37,086 bases of DNA from contig JAGTQA010000074.1 of NCBI GenBank assembly GCA_018396975.1, positions 1 through 37,086 of the forward strand. The letters are read 5' to 3'. How positions within the stretch are numbered: position 1 is the stretch's first letter; every line of letters begins with the position of its first letter. This document shows, piece by piece, positions 25,066 through 35,363 of this stretch. The position numbers and the translations under genes are program-made. The DNA comes from Candidatus Bathyarchaeota archaeon (GTDB lineage: Archaea; Thermoproteota; Bathyarchaeia; Bathyarchaeales; DTEX01). The notes under the pieces were generated by a model, which made no database searches, was not told the DNA's origin, and worked only from the letters and a program-made list of their open reading frames with translations.

Positions 25066-26748
25066 ATGGTTAGGATGAGTGGTGCAAGAGCCCTAGTTGA
25101 GGCCCTAAAAAGGGAGGGCGTCGAGGTTATATTCGGCATACCGGGAGGCGCAATACTACCAGTATATGATGTGCTATACGACTCAGACATAAAGCATATT
25201 TTAATGCGCCACGAGCAGTGCGCCGCCCACGCCGCCGATGGATACGCCAGAGCCAGCGGTAGGGTCGGCGTATGCATGGCCACCTCAGGCCCGGGTGCAA
25301 CAAACCTAGTTACTGGGATCGCAAACGCCTACATGGATTCATCGCCCATAATTGCCATAACCGGGCAGGTTCCCAGAGCATTTATAGGGAAGGATGCATT
25401 CCAAGAGACCGATATAATAGGCATAACAACGCCAATAACCAAATGCAACTTCCAAGTTAGGAATGCAGCAGATATACCAAAAATCGTTAAGACAGCATTC
25501 TACATCGCCTCAACCGGTAGGCGAGGCCCAGTTCTCATAGACCTACCAAGAGACACGCAGCTCGAGGAGGCTGAGATGAACTTTGATGAGAAGATTGAGC
25601 TCAGAGGATATAAGCCAACATACGACCCCCATCCACTGCAGGTTGAGAAGGCTGTTCAATTACTGATTCAGGCGGAGCGCCCGGTTATAGTTGCTGGAGG
25701 GGGCGTCATAGCCTCAAACGCATGCTCCGAGCTTATCGCATTGGCCGAGACACTACTAGCACCGGTTGCAACAACATTGATGGGTAAGGGCGCCATACCT
25801 GAGGACCATCCACTCTCCCTCGGGATGCTTGGGATGCATGGGACCGTCGCAGCCAATTATATAGTCCAAGACGCGGATGTCCTACTGGCTGTTGGAATGA
25901 GGTTCTCAGATAGAAGCACGGGGAATATTAGGGCCTTCTGCCCAAATGGGAAGATAATTCATGTAGACATAGACTCCTCCGAGATAGGAAAGAACATTAA
26001 ACCCCACATTCCAATAGTCGCCGACGCCAAAAAAGCCCTACAAGCCATACACAGCCACCTAATCGAGAAGTTCAAGAGGAAGGAGCGGTCAACATGGCTA
26101 AGTAGGGTCCAAGAGCTCAAGAAGATACATGAGGAGATGATAAAGTCTGAGGGAGATGGGATTAAGCCGCCGGCCCTGATGGCCGAGATCAGGCGGCTCC
26201 TACCGAACGATGCAATAGTGACGACCGAGGTTGGCCAGAACCAGATGTGGGCAGCCCTATATTTAAAAACCTATAAGCCCAGGACATTCATAAGCTCGGG
26301 CGGCTTAGGAACAATGGGATTCGGATTCCCAGCGGCGATAGGTGCTAAGGTTGCATGCCCAAATGTTCCAGTTGTCGATATAGCCGGGGACGGAAGCTTC
26401 ATAATGACAGAGCAGGACTTAGCCTCATCGGTTGCATGGAAGATTCCAGTCATAGTAGTCGTCTTGAACAATTCCGTCCTCGGCATGGTCGCCCAATGGC
26501 AGAGGCTCTTTTATAGGAGGCGATACTCGGCAGTCGACCTCAAAGGCATACCAGACTTCGTTAAGCTGGCTGAGGCATATGGAGCGCAGGGATTCAGAGC
26601 CCAGTCAATCGAAGAGTTTAGGGCGGCATTTAAAGAGGCTCTAAATAGTGATGTAACAACAGTAATAGATGTTCCAATATCGTCGGAGGAGAACGTTATG
26701 CCCATGGTCCCGCCGGGGAATAGCCTTAAAGACATAATGTTGAGTTGA
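25066..26748 (+). CDS. ilvB: Acetolactate synthase, large (catalytic) subunit
   Basis: 'VEVIFGIPGGAILPVYDVLY', 'HEQCAAHAADGYARASG', ThDP motif 'DIAGDGSFIMTEQDLASSV..VVVLNN'. Confidence 0.96.
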   Translation: MVRMSGARALVEALKREGVEVIFGIPGGAILPVYDVLYDSDIKHILMRHEQCAAHAADGYARASGRVGVCMATSGPGATNLVTGIANAYMDSSPIIAITGQVPRAFIGKDAFQETDIIGITTPITKCNFQVRNAADIPKIVKTAFYIASTGRRGPVLIDLPRDTQLEEAEMNFDEKIELRGYKPTYDPHPLQVEKAVQLLIQAERPVIVAGGGVIASNACSELIALAETLLAPVATTLMGKGAIPEDHPLSLGMLGMHGTVAANYIVQDADVLLAVGMRFSDRSTGNIRAFCPNGKIIHVDIDSSEIGKNIKPHIPIVADAKKALQAIHSHLIEKFKRKERSTWLSRVQELKKIHEEMIKSEGDGIKPPALMAEIRRLLPNDAIVTTEVGQNQMWAALYLKTYKPRTFISSGGLGTMGFGFPAAIGAKVACPNVPVVDIAGDGSFIMTEQDLASSVAWKIPVIVVVLNNSVLGMVAQWQRLFYRRRYSAVDLKGIPDFVKLAEAYGAQGFRAQSIEEFRAAFKEALNSDVTTVIDVPISSEENVMPMVPPGNSLKDIMLS

Positions 26749-27269
26749 TGGCTATGGAGGGGAAGAAAGAGGATATCTACATGATATCGGCCATAGTTGA
26801 ACATAAGCCTGGAGTATTATATAGCGTCTCAAACATGTTTAGGAGGAGAGGCTTCAATATAGAGAGCATATCAGTTGGGGAGTCTGAGCAACCCGATCTA
26901 GCTAGGATGACCATAACAATAAAGGGGGATGAGGACACCGTTGAGCAGGTTGTCAAGCAACTGAAGAAGCTCATAAGCGTCGTTAAAGTCAGCATACTAG
27001 ACCCGAAAAATACTGTTTCTAGGGAGCTGGCGCTCATAAAAGTGAATACGCCCGACGCCAGAATAAGATCTGACGTAATAAATTACACGGAGATCTTTAA
27101 GGGGCACGTCGTTGATGTAGCCCATGAATCACTGATAATAGAGATAACTGGCGACACGGATAAAATAAATGCCTTCATAGAGCTTATGAGACCCTTTGGT
27201 ATAAGAGAGATTGCAAGAACCGGCATAGCCGCCCTCCCGAGAGGGATGAGATCTACCAGAATGGAATAA
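26745..27269 (+). CDS. ilvN: Acetolactate synthase, small (ACT) subunit
   Basis: '[34 protein letters not shown]' ACT domain; start overlaps the ilvB stop. Confidence 0.95.
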   Translation: MMAMEGKKEDIYMISAIVEHKPGVLYSVSNMFRRRGFNIESISVGESEQPDLARMTITIKGDEDTVEQVVKQLKKLISVVKVSILDPKNTVSRELALIKVNTPDARIRSDVINYTEIFKGHVVDVAHESLIIEITGDTDKINAFIELMRPFGIREIARTGIAALPRGMRSTRME

Positions 27270-27291
27270 TAACATATTGGGAGGAATTTTA

Positions 27292-28281
27292 ATGGTTAAA
27301 GTGTATTTCGATAAGGATGCAAACCTTGATTTAATCAAGGATAAGGTAATAGCCGTAATAGGTTATGGAAGCCAAGGACACGCCCAAGCCCAAAACATGC
27401 GCGACTCCGGCTTAAACGTTATTATCGGGCTTAGACCCGGAGGCGAATCTTGGAAGAGGGCTATAGAGGACGGCTTCGACGTTTACCCAATAGCTGAGGC
27501 CGCTAAGATGGGCGACATAATATTCATGCTAATCCCAGACATGATACAGCCAGCAGTATATAGGGAGCATATTGCTCCGAACCTCTCAGAGGGTAAGGTA
27601 TTGGATTTCGCACATGGATTCAATATACACTTCAAACAGATAACTCCGCCAAAAAATATTGACGTAATAATGGTTGCGCCTAAAAGCCCGGGGCCAAGGC
27701 TCCGCGAAACATATCTAAATGGGTTCGGCGTCCCAGCCCTAATAGCAGTCTACCAAGATTATTCAGGTAGGGCTAAGGACATCGCCCTAGCAGTAGCTAA
27801 AGCCTTGGGATGCACTAGGGCCGGTGTCATAGAGACAACTTTTAAAGATGAGACTGAGAGCGATCTCATCGGCGAGCAGACAGTTCTGGTTGGCGGCCTC
27901 ATTGAGCTGATTAAGAAGGGCTTTGAGGTTCTTGTTGAGTGTGGATATCCGCCTGAACTCGCATATTTTGAGGCATGCAACGAGGCCAAGCTGATAATGG
28001 ACCTTATATATGAGAGGGGTATAACCGGCATGCTTAGAGCCGTCTCGGACACGGCCAAATATGGTGGTCTGACGGTTGGGCCAAAAGTCATAGATGATCA
28101 TGTTAAGGAGAATATGCGCAGAGCAGCCAGAGAAGTCCAAAGCGGAAAGTTCGCCCAGGAATGGATAAGCGAGCATGCGTCTGGGGAGAAAACCCTTAAA
28201 GCTCTCATGAAGGAGATTGAGGAGCACCCCCTCGAAAAGGTTGGATCCATTATACGTAAAATGTCTGGATTGGAGAAGTAA
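27292..28281 (+). CDS. ilvC: Ketol-acid reductoisomerase
   Basis: '[38 protein letters not shown]', '[15 protein letters not shown]'. Confidence 0.97.
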   Translation: MVKVYFDKDANLDLIKDKVIAVIGYGSQGHAQAQNMRDSGLNVIIGLRPGGESWKRAIEDGFDVYPIAEAAKMGDIIFMLIPDMIQPAVYREHIAPNLSEGKVLDFAHGFNIHFKQITPPKNIDVIMVAPKSPGPRLRETYLNGFGVPALIAVYQDYSGRAKDIALAVAKALGCTRAGVIETTFKDETESDLIGEQTVLVGGLIELIKKGFEVLVECGYPPELAYFEACNEAKLIMDLIYERGITGMLRAVSDTAKYGGLTVGPKVIDDHVKENMRRAAREVQSGKFAQEWISEHASGEKTLKALMKEIEEHPLEKVGSIIRKMSGLEK

Positions 28282-28290
28282 CTATTTTGA

Positions 28291-29580
28291 GTGGCGATGA
28301 AGCCAATGGCGGGAATGACAATATCCGAGAAGATTCTTGCAGCTGCCTCCGGGAAAGATTATGTTAGGCCGGGCGAGATTGTCGATGCAAGGGTTGACAT
28401 GGCAATGGTAAATGAGATAACTGGGCCCCTAGCCATACAGACCTTTAAGCGCATAGGACTAAAAAATGTCTGGGATAACCAGCGCATAGTCCTAGTCCTA
28501 GACCACCAGGTTCCAGCAGACTCGGTTAAGTCGGCTGAACTACATAAGATCATGAGGGAATTTGCCAAAGAGCAGAACATTCCATTTCTCTATGATGTTG
28601 GCGATGGAGGTATATGCCACCAGATCATGGTTGAGAGGGGACATGTTAGGCCGGGCGAGCTCATAGTCGGCGCCGACTCACATACATGCACATATGGAGC
28701 CCTAGGGGCATTTGCAACAGGGATAGGCTCAACGGAGATGGCTGCCGTATTCGCGACTGGCAAACTCTGGCTGAAAGTCCCTTCAACAATAAGAATTAAT
28801 GTTACTGGGCGGTTCAGCGATTTTGTAACCCCAAAAGACCTGATATTGGATGTTATTGGTAGGGTTGGGGCTGATGGAGCAATATATAAGGCTGTAGAGT
28901 TCACCGGCCCGACAATAAGCGAGATGGATATCAGCGGCCGCCTAACCCTATGTAATATGACCGTTGAGATGGGAGCTAAAACCGGTATAATCGAACCTGA
29001 CGAGAAGGTAATACAATATGTTAGGGAGCGGACGAATAGGCCATTCAAGATCTTTAGGAGCGATGAGGACGCGAACTACGAAAGAACACTAGAATTCAAT
29101 GTGGACAATCTAGAGCCCATGGTTGCATGCCCACACTCAGTCGATAATGTTAAGCCAGTTAAGGAGGTTGAGGGTGTGGAGATCAACCAGGCATTTTTGG
29201 GCTCATGTACAAACGGCCGGCTAGAGGATTTGGAGTTGGCCGCGAGAATATTGAGGGGTAGGCGGGTTAAGAAGGGTGTTAGGATGCTCGTCACCCCAGC
29301 CTCATCGGAAGTTTACCTGAAGGCTCTCGAGATGGGGATCCTAGAGGTCTTTGTTAGGGCTGGGGCATGCATCTGCAACCCAACATGCGGAGCATGCTTT
29401 GGAGGGCATATGGGACTGCTGGCCGCTGGCGAGATCTGCATAAGCTCCTCTAACAGAAACTTCGTTGGGAGAATGGGTAGTCCAGAAGCCCAAATCTACT
29501 TGGCCTCTCCAGCAACAGTCGCCGCATCAGCAGTTGAGGGGAAAATAACCGACCCAAGAAGGTTTCTGGGGGGTGCGTAA
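28291..29580 (+). CDS. leuC: 3-isopropylmalate dehydratase large subunit
   Basis: 'VGADSHTCTYGALGAFATGIGSTEMA', 'FLGSCTNGRLEDL', 'CICNPTCGACFGGHMG' Fe-S ligands. Confidence 0.95.
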   Translation: MAMKPMAGMTISEKILAAASGKDYVRPGEIVDARVDMAMVNEITGPLAIQTFKRIGLKNVWDNQRIVLVLDHQVPADSVKSAELHKIMREFAKEQNIPFLYDVGDGGICHQIMVERGHVRPGELIVGADSHTCTYGALGAFATGIGSTEMAAVFATGKLWLKVPSTIRINVTGRFSDFVTPKDLILDVIGRVGADGAIYKAVEFTGPTISEMDISGRLTLCNMTVEMGAKTGIIEPDEKVIQYVRERTNRPFKIFRSDEDANYERTLEFNVDNLEPMVACPHSVDNVKPVKEVEGVEINQAFLGSCTNGRLEDLELAARILRGRRVKKGVRMLVTPASSEVYLKALEMGILEVFVRAGACICNPTCGACFGGHMGLLAAGEICISSSNRNFVGRMGSPEAQIYLASPATVAASAVEGKITDPRRFLGGA

Positions 29581-30089
29581 TGAAGGTTTCTGGGAGAGCC
29601 ATAATATTTGGCGACAACGTGAATACGGACGTCATAATTCCAAGCAAATACCTTACATCCCTAGACCCAAATGAGCTAGCTAAGCATGCTATGGAAGGCA
29701 TAGATCCAAGCTTCCCAAGTAGGGCTAAGAGCGGCGTAATAATTGTTGCTGGAAGGAACTTTGGCTGCGGCTCAAGCCGAGAGCAAGCCCCCATAGCGCT
29801 CAAATACTCCGGGGTTAAGTGTGTAGTAGCGGAGTCATTTGCGCGCATATTCTATAGGAACGCCATAAACATAGGTTTACCGGTCCTAGAGTCTCCTGGA
29901 ATTAGGGGTTTAGTTAATGAGGGAGATACGCTAACAGTGATTCTGGATGAGGGGAAGATCATAAACGAGAGTAAAAATATAATTGTTAAGGCAAATAGGC
30001 TTCCAAACTTCATTCTTGAAATTATTATGGATGGAGGTTTAATTGAGCATCTAATAAAAACCATGAGAGGTGAGAGATATGAAGTATAA
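29580..30089 (+). CDS. leuD: 3-isopropylmalate dehydratase small subunit
   Basis: 'GDNVNTDVIIPSKYL', 'GRNFGCGSSREQAPIALK'. Confidence 0.95.
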   Translation: MKVSGRAIIFGDNVNTDVIIPSKYLTSLDPNELAKHAMEGIDPSFPSRAKSGVIIVAGRNFGCGSSREQAPIALKYSGVKCVVAESFARIFYRNAINIGLPVLESPGIRGLVNEGDTLTVILDEGKIINESKNIIVKANRLPNFILEIIMDGGLIEHLIKTMRGERYEV

Positions 30090-31113
30090 GATTGCCCTGA
30101 TACCCGGTGATGGGATAGGTCCAGAATTAACCGAGACAACAATACGAGTCCTAAATGCTGTTCAAAGAAGGTTTAATCTGAACCTGGATTTTGTTGAGCT
30201 AGAGGCTGGGGATGCATGCTTTGAGAGGAGGGGAACGGCGTTACCGGAGGAGACGATTAAGGCAATACGTAACTCACATGTCTGCCTTAAGGGGCCGGTT
30301 GGCGAGACCGCCGCTGACGTTATCGTTAGGTTGAGGATCATGTTCGATTTATATGCGAATATTCGCCCAATAAAGTCCTATCCAAACGCTCCATGTCTAA
30401 GGGACGATATAGACCTAGTCTTCGTTAGGGAGAACACCGAGGACCTATATAAGGGATTCGAGTTTAAGATAGGCGGAGACACAGCTATAGGCTTAAGGGT
30501 AATAACGCGGAGGGGATGCGAGCGCATAGCCAGAAAAGCCTTTGAGCTAGCGGCAAAAAGGAATAAGAAGCGTAGAGTTACAGCCGTCCACAAGGCGAAC
30601 GTTATGCGTGTGACATGCGGACTATTCGCGGAGGTCTGCCGCAGCATAGCAAAGGAGTACCCCAACATAGCCTTCGACGAGCAATATGTTGATGCGGCAT
30701 CGATGAGGCTGATAAAAGAGCCCCAGAACTTCGATGTTATAGTGACGACAAACATGTTCGGTGACATACTCTCAGACGAGGCCGCGCAGCTCGTCGGCGG
30801 ACTGGGCATGGCTCCCGGAGGGAATATAGGCGACGACTTTGCGATATTCGAGCCGATCCATGGATCAGCGCCTACTAGGGTTGGTAAGCACACGGCCAAC
30901 CCATGCTCTATGATACTCGCGGCCAAAATGATGCTTGAGTGGCTCGGCGAAAAATATGGTGATCGAGCATGCGTATTGGCTGCTGGAGCAATAGAATCTG
31001 GATTAATATCAGCCCTAAAGAAGGGCCTATCAGTCCCAGACCTAGGTGGAAAGTTAAAGACTTTTGAGATGGGAGAGGCAATAGCTAATGAAATAATGGA
31101 ATTAAACCTTTAG
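30079..31113 (+). CDS. leuB: 3-isopropylmalate dehydrogenase-type beta-decarboxylating dehydrogenase
   Basis: 'IALIPGDGIGPE', 'RENTEDLYKGFE', 'NMFGDILSDEAAQLVGGLGMAPGGNIG'; position between leuD and leuA. Confidence 0.9.
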   Translation: MKYKIALIPGDGIGPELTETTIRVLNAVQRRFNLNLDFVELEAGDACFERRGTALPEETIKAIRNSHVCLKGPVGETAADVIVRLRIMFDLYANIRPIKSYPNAPCLRDDIDLVFVRENTEDLYKGFEFKIGGDTAIGLRVITRRGCERIARKAFELAAKRNKKRRVTAVHKANVMRVTCGLFAEVCRSIAKEYPNIAFDEQYVDAASMRLIKEPQNFDVIVTTNMFGDILSDEAAQLVGGLGMAPGGNIGDDFAIFEPIHGSAPTRVGKHTANPCSMILAAKMMLEWLGEKYGDRACVLAAGAIESGLISALKKGLSVPDLGGKLKTFEMGEAIANEIMELNL

Positions 31114-31125
31114 GGGGATTTATGT

Positions 31126-32628
31126 TTGGATCCCGACTACATAAGGATATTTGATACAACCTTACGTGATGGTGAGCAAACTCCCGGAGTATCCCTAACA
31201 CCCGAGGAAAAGATGGAGATAGCCCTCCAGCTCGATAAGCTGGGCGTAGACGTTATTGAGGCCGGATTCCCATCAGCTTCTAGGGGTGAGCAGAAAGCCC
31301 TTAAGGAGATAGCGAATGCTGGCTTAAGGGCCCAGGTCTGCGCATTGGCCAGAGCCTTAAGGAGCGATATTGACATAGCATTAAATTGTGATGTCAAGTA
31401 TATTCATACTTTTATCTCGACATCAGATGTGCAGATGAAGTATGCCCTAAATATGACTCCGGATCAGGTTGTGGAAGCCGCCGTAGATTCCATACAATAT
31501 ATTAAGGATCATGGGGTCATATGTGAGTTCTCACCTATGGATGCAACTAGAACAGACATGGATTTTCTTAAGAGGGTTTGTAAGGCTGCTGAGGAGGCTG
31601 GCGCAGACTACATTAATATACCGGACACAGTTGGAATTATGACTCCCAAGGCCATGGAGAGATTAATTAGGGAGCTGAAGGAAGTAGTAAATGTTCCCTT
31701 AAGCGTCCACTGCCATAATGACTTTGGGCTTGCAGTTGCAAACTCGCTTGCTGGGGTTGAGGGCGGGGCCAGCCAAGTCCACGTGACAGTTAATGGTTTG
31801 GGTGAGAGGGCTGGGAACGCCGCCCTAGAGGAGGTCGTTATGTGCCTCCACCTACTCCATAATAAGAGGACTGGCATAAACACGAGACTAATCTATGAAA
31901 CCTCAAAGATTGTTTCGCGCTTAACAGGCGTTGTGATACAGCCAAACAAGGCTATTGTTGGGGAGAATGCCTTTGCTCACGAATCTGGCATACATACTAG
32001 GGGTGTAGTTGTTAAGCCCCTAACATTCGAGCCGTTCAGCCCGGAGCTAGTTGGCAGAAGACGTAAGCTCATCGCTGGGAAACATGCTGGCAGGCATGGG
32101 ATTAAAGCCGAGCTAGAAGATGCTGGCTTCCACCCAACCGAGGAGCAACTTAGGGAGATAGTTGCCCGCGTCAAGGAGCTCGGTGACAAAGGTAAGACCG
32201 TGACGGATGCGGACCTATTCGCTATTGCTAGGGCTGTCATGGGCAAGACGGCTGAGGAGAAGATTATTGAGTTAAGCGATTTGGCAGTGGTCACGGGGAT
32301 TAGGGTGATCCCGACAGCATCAGTTAAGCTGATTATTGATGGCAAGGAATATGTTGCGGCTGAGACCGGCGTTGGGCCGGTTGACGCCGCGATCAAGGCA
32401 ATACAGAAGATCACGAGTACTCTAGCGGATGTTAGGTTGAAGGAGTATAGGCTTGAGGCCCTAACCGGTGGATCAGATGCTGTGGCCGAGGTTATAATTA
32501 AGGTTGAGGATAGGGAGGGAAATGTTGTCTCAGCGCGGGGCGCAAGAGAGGATATTGTTATGGCGAGTGTAGAGGCCATGATAAACGGTATAAACAAGAT
32601 CCTTCTCAAGAAGCTTAGAAAAGCCTAG
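31126..32628 (+). CDS. leuA: 2-isopropylmalate synthase family
   Basis: 'IFDTTLRDGEQTPGVSLT', 'CHNDFGLAVANSLAGVEGGASQVHVTVNGLGERAGNA' plus a C-terminal LeuA regulatory-like domain; TTG start. Citramalate synthase not excluded. Confidence 0.9.
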   Translation: MDPDYIRIFDTTLRDGEQTPGVSLTPEEKMEIALQLDKLGVDVIEAGFPSASRGEQKALKEIANAGLRAQVCALARALRSDIDIALNCDVKYIHTFISTSDVQMKYALNMTPDQVVEAAVDSIQYIKDHGVICEFSPMDATRTDMDFLKRVCKAAEEAGADYINIPDTVGIMTPKAMERLIRELKEVVNVPLSVHCHNDFGLAVANSLAGVEGGASQVHVTVNGLGERAGNAALEEVVMCLHLLHNKRTGINTRLIYETSKIVSRLTGVVIQPNKAIVGENAFAHESGIHTRGVVVKPLTFEPFSPELVGRRRKLIAGKHAGRHGIKAELEDAGFHPTEEQLREIVARVKELGDKGKTVTDADLFAIARAVMGKTAEEKIIELSDLAVVTGIRVIPTASVKLIIDGKEYVAAETGVGPVDAAIKAIQKITSTLADVRLKEYRLEALTGGSDAVAEVIIKVEDREGNVVSARGAREDIVMASVEAMINGINKILLKKLRKA

Positions 32629-32720
32629 CTTAAGCCGTATATTGATGTTATCTTCAGCCTTATCATGGCTCATAAAGGTTAAAAGGGATTTTAAAGAGAC
32701 TTTTCTGGGAGGATTGAACC

Positions 32721-33752
32721 TTGATAGGTAAGCTCCCACTGAACTTTATGCTCAAGTATGTTTATCCTAGGATTGGGCATATTGATCCAAGTGTTATTGT
32801 TGGGCCTAGTGTTGGTGAGGACGCTGCCATAATTGATCTTGGAGATGGCAGGGTTCTAGTCGTCCACAATGATGCAATAACCGGCGCCGTTAAGTCCCTT
32901 GGCTGGCTGGCGGTCCACATAGTCTCGAATGATATTGCTGTTAGGGGCGCTAGACCCAGATGGTTCTTAATGTCTCTATTTCTTCCAGAGGAGGATTTCG
33001 AGTCAGCCGTGGATGAGATTATGGGTCAAGTTGATAGGGCTGCTAAGGAGCTGGGTTTGATGGTTATTGGAGGGCACACTGAGATTACGTCCGGGATAGA
33101 TAGGCCTATAATTGGGACTACTGCATTGGGCCTAACGAGGAGGGACGGGTACGTAACGACTTCCGGGGCTAGGATAGGAGATTACATAATTGTTACGAAG
33201 GGGGTTGGTATAGAGGGAACAGCAATAATATGCACTGATTTCGCCGACCACCTAAGAAAGAGGGGGATTGATGAGAGCATAATTAGTTGTGGAGCCAGAT
33301 TCCTCGACATGGTCAGCGTGGTTAATGAGGCTATTTTGCTCGCTGAGAATGGGCTCGCCACGGCTATGCATGATCCAACGGAAGCAGGGCTGCTAGGCGG
33401 CCTAGCCGAACTAGCATATGCATCAAAGAAGACTATTGAAGCCTATGAGGATAGTATACCCATGTTTAAGGAGACTGCAATAGTCACCTCGGCCCTAAAC
33501 GTTGACCCACTTAGGCTCATAAGCTCCGGGGCTCTGGTTGCCACCATCCCACCGGATAAGGTTTCTAGGGCCCTTAAGATTCTCGGTGATGAGGGTGTGG
33601 AGGCGAGGATTATTGGTAGGGTTAGGGAGTTTAATGGGAACTTGGTTGAGATTCGTAGGTTGGATGGGAGGATTGAGGTTATTAGGGAAGCCTATTTTCC
33701 AGATGAGATCTTCCGGCTTTGGGAGAGGGTTAGGCTAGAGGAGATCCAGTAA
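32721..33752 (+). CDS. AIR synthase-related / HypE-like protein
   Basis: 'PSVGEDAAIIDLGDGRVLVVHNDAITG', 'NDIAVRGARPRWFLMSLFLPE', 'MVIGGHTEIT', 'AMHDPTEAGLLGGLAELA'. Confidence 0.85.
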   Translation: MIGKLPLNFMLKYVYPRIGHIDPSVIVGPSVGEDAAIIDLGDGRVLVVHNDAITGAVKSLGWLAVHIVSNDIAVRGARPRWFLMSLFLPEEDFESAVDEIMGQVDRAAKELGLMVIGGHTEITSGIDRPIIGTTALGLTRRDGYVTTSGARIGDYIIVTKGVGIEGTAIICTDFADHLRKRGIDESIISCGARFLDMVSVVNEAILLAENGLATAMHDPTEAGLLGGLAELAYASKKTIEAYEDSIPMFKETAIVTSALNVDPLRLISSGALVATIPPDKVSRALKILGDEGVEARIIGRVREFNGNLVEIRRLDGRIEVIREAYFPDEIFRLWERVRLEEIQ

Positions 33753-33798
33753 AAAGATATATTGAGCAGTCAGCTTATTTTCCGGTATCTTCAGGAGT

Positions 33799-34851
33799 GT
33801 GTTGGAAAAAGTGATTAGGGAGAAAAGGAGCACCCCATTTTTTAAGAGGAAGCTCGAGCCAATAGAGGTTAAAACTCCAAAGAAGATCTCTGAGCTCCTA
33901 TCTGAGATGGCTAAAACCGGCTTTCAGGGCAGGAAGCTTGGTGAAGTTGTTGATGTTTGGGAGGAGATGCTAAAGGATGATGTGGTAATATTCTTTGGTT
34001 ATGCTGGTTCAATGAGCACTACTGGGCAGTGGAAGATAATTAATTGGCTTATTGAGAGGCGCTTTATAGATGTGATAGTCTCAACCGGAGCGAATATATC
34101 TGAGGATATACTTGAGGCCATGGGCGGGACATATTGGCAGGGCCATCATTTGGTCGATGATTACGCCCTATTCCAGCATAAGATAGATAGGTTCTACGAC
34201 GTTTTCGCCGACGAGTATGAGTATAGGCAAATGGAGAGGTTAATAGCTGATTTCATGAGGAGGGTTGATCCAGGCCGCAAATATTCCTCAGCCGAATTCC
34301 TATATTTGTTCGGACGGGAGCTCTCTCGTCTCGGAATCAAAAGTATTGTTGCAACGGCATATGAGAATAATGTTCCAGTCTTCTGTCCAGCTATAGTTGA
34401 CAGCGGGTATGGAGTTGCATATCTCTTAAATAGGAGATTTGTTGAGGGCTTCGATATAACTATAGATCAAATGAGGGATTTTGAGCAGATGGTTGAGATA
34501 AAGGGGAGGGCTAAGAATACAGGGGTGATTTATATTGGTGGTGGGGTTCCAAAGGACTTCATACAGCTCACTGCGGTCAGCGTAAGTCTAACTGGGATAA
34601 AGAGTGAGGAGGAGTGCGCTCACAAATATGCCATTCAAATAACGACTGATGCGCCCCATTGGGGAGGGCTATCCGGATGCACCTTTGAGGAGGCTGTAAG
34701 CTGGGGTAAGGAATCGAGGGAGGGGAGGAATGTTCAATGCTACTGTGATGCGACGATAGCTCTTCCCCTAGTTGTCCATGCATTGGCTGAGAGGGTTGAG
34801 AGGAGGGTGAACATACCCGATCTCTCATGGGTCTTCAGCAGTGTGGAGTAG
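33799..34851 (+). CDS. dys: Deoxyhypusine synthase
   Basis: 'FFGYAGSMSTTGQWKIINWLI', 'VDVIVSTGANI'-like segment, 'CPAIVDSGYG', 'TDAPHWGGLSGCTFEEAVSWGK' with the catalytic-Lys context. Confidence 0.92.
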   Translation: MLEKVIREKRSTPFFKRKLEPIEVKTPKKISELLSEMAKTGFQGRKLGEVVDVWEEMLKDDVVIFFGYAGSMSTTGQWKIINWLIERRFIDVIVSTGANISEDILEAMGGTYWQGHHLVDDYALFQHKIDRFYDVFADEYEYRQMERLIADFMRRVDPGRKYSSAEFLYLFGRELSRLGIKSIVATAYENNVPVFCPAIVDSGYGVAYLLNRRFVEGFDITIDQMRDFEQMVEIKGRAKNTGVIYIGGGVPKDFIQLTAVSVSLTGIKSEEECAHKYAIQITTDAPHWGGLSGCTFEEAVSWGKESREGRNVQCYCDATIALPLVVHALAERVERRVNIPDLSWVFSSVE

Positions 34852-35302
34852 ACATTGTATCTGCCCGCATCTTACGGAGCAGAGCGGCAAAGGCTCGCCT
34901 ATTTAAGAAAGCTGGCGGATTAGGGTCTTCAATCAAATATTTGTAGACTTTATCTTCATCGAGCCTTATCAGCCTAAGGAATGTTGGCCAGTCAATAACG
35001 GTCTCGGAAGTAAATGTTCCCCCACTTCCCCTCCTAACTAAGAGCACTCTTCCGCGCCTACAGAATCTTGCAGCCCTAGGTGAGACTACAACGGGTCCCG
35101 GCGCCGTTGACTTAGCCCTAAAACCATTTATACATGGAATTTTTGCCCTGGTTAATGCAACAGCGTAGTATATGTCGCTTCTGGAGGGGTGAACTCTCCA
35201 ATACTTTTTTGAGATTATCGCCGAGACTAGGTTCTCAATATCGCGCCTAGAGCATTCGGGATAGACTCTCCTAAAGTGTCTCCTCAATTCCTCGGCGCTC
35301 AA
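34835..35302 (-). CDS. Hypothetical archaeal protein, 155 aa
   Basis: Long ORF with plausible protein character, basic; no family recognised; 17-bp convergent overlap with dys. Confidence 0.6.
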   Translation of the reverse strand: MSAEELRRHFRRVYPECSRRDIENLVSAIISKKYWRVHPSRSDIYYAVALTRAKIPCINGFRAKSTAPGPVVVSPRAARFCRRGRVLLVRRGSGGTFTSETVIDWPTFLRLIRLDEDKVYKYLIEDPNPPAFLNRRAFAALLRKMRADTMSTPHC

Positions 35303-35363
35303 ACTCGGCTTCCCCTCTTTGGCTAATATTGCATGTGCTGGTTAGTGCCCTCCGAGTATACAT

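Noticed and set aside
24750-25283. 177-aa minus-strand ORF across the purB-ilvB gap
   Set aside because: Antisense to ilvB start; composition not protein-like; no motif.
30378-30926. 182-aa minus-strand ORF
   Set aside because: Lies wholly antisense to leuB; a by-product of codon bias.
31977-32609. 210-aa minus-strand ORF
   Set aside because: Wholly antisense to leuA; Ser/Ala/Thr-rich mirror-frame translation.
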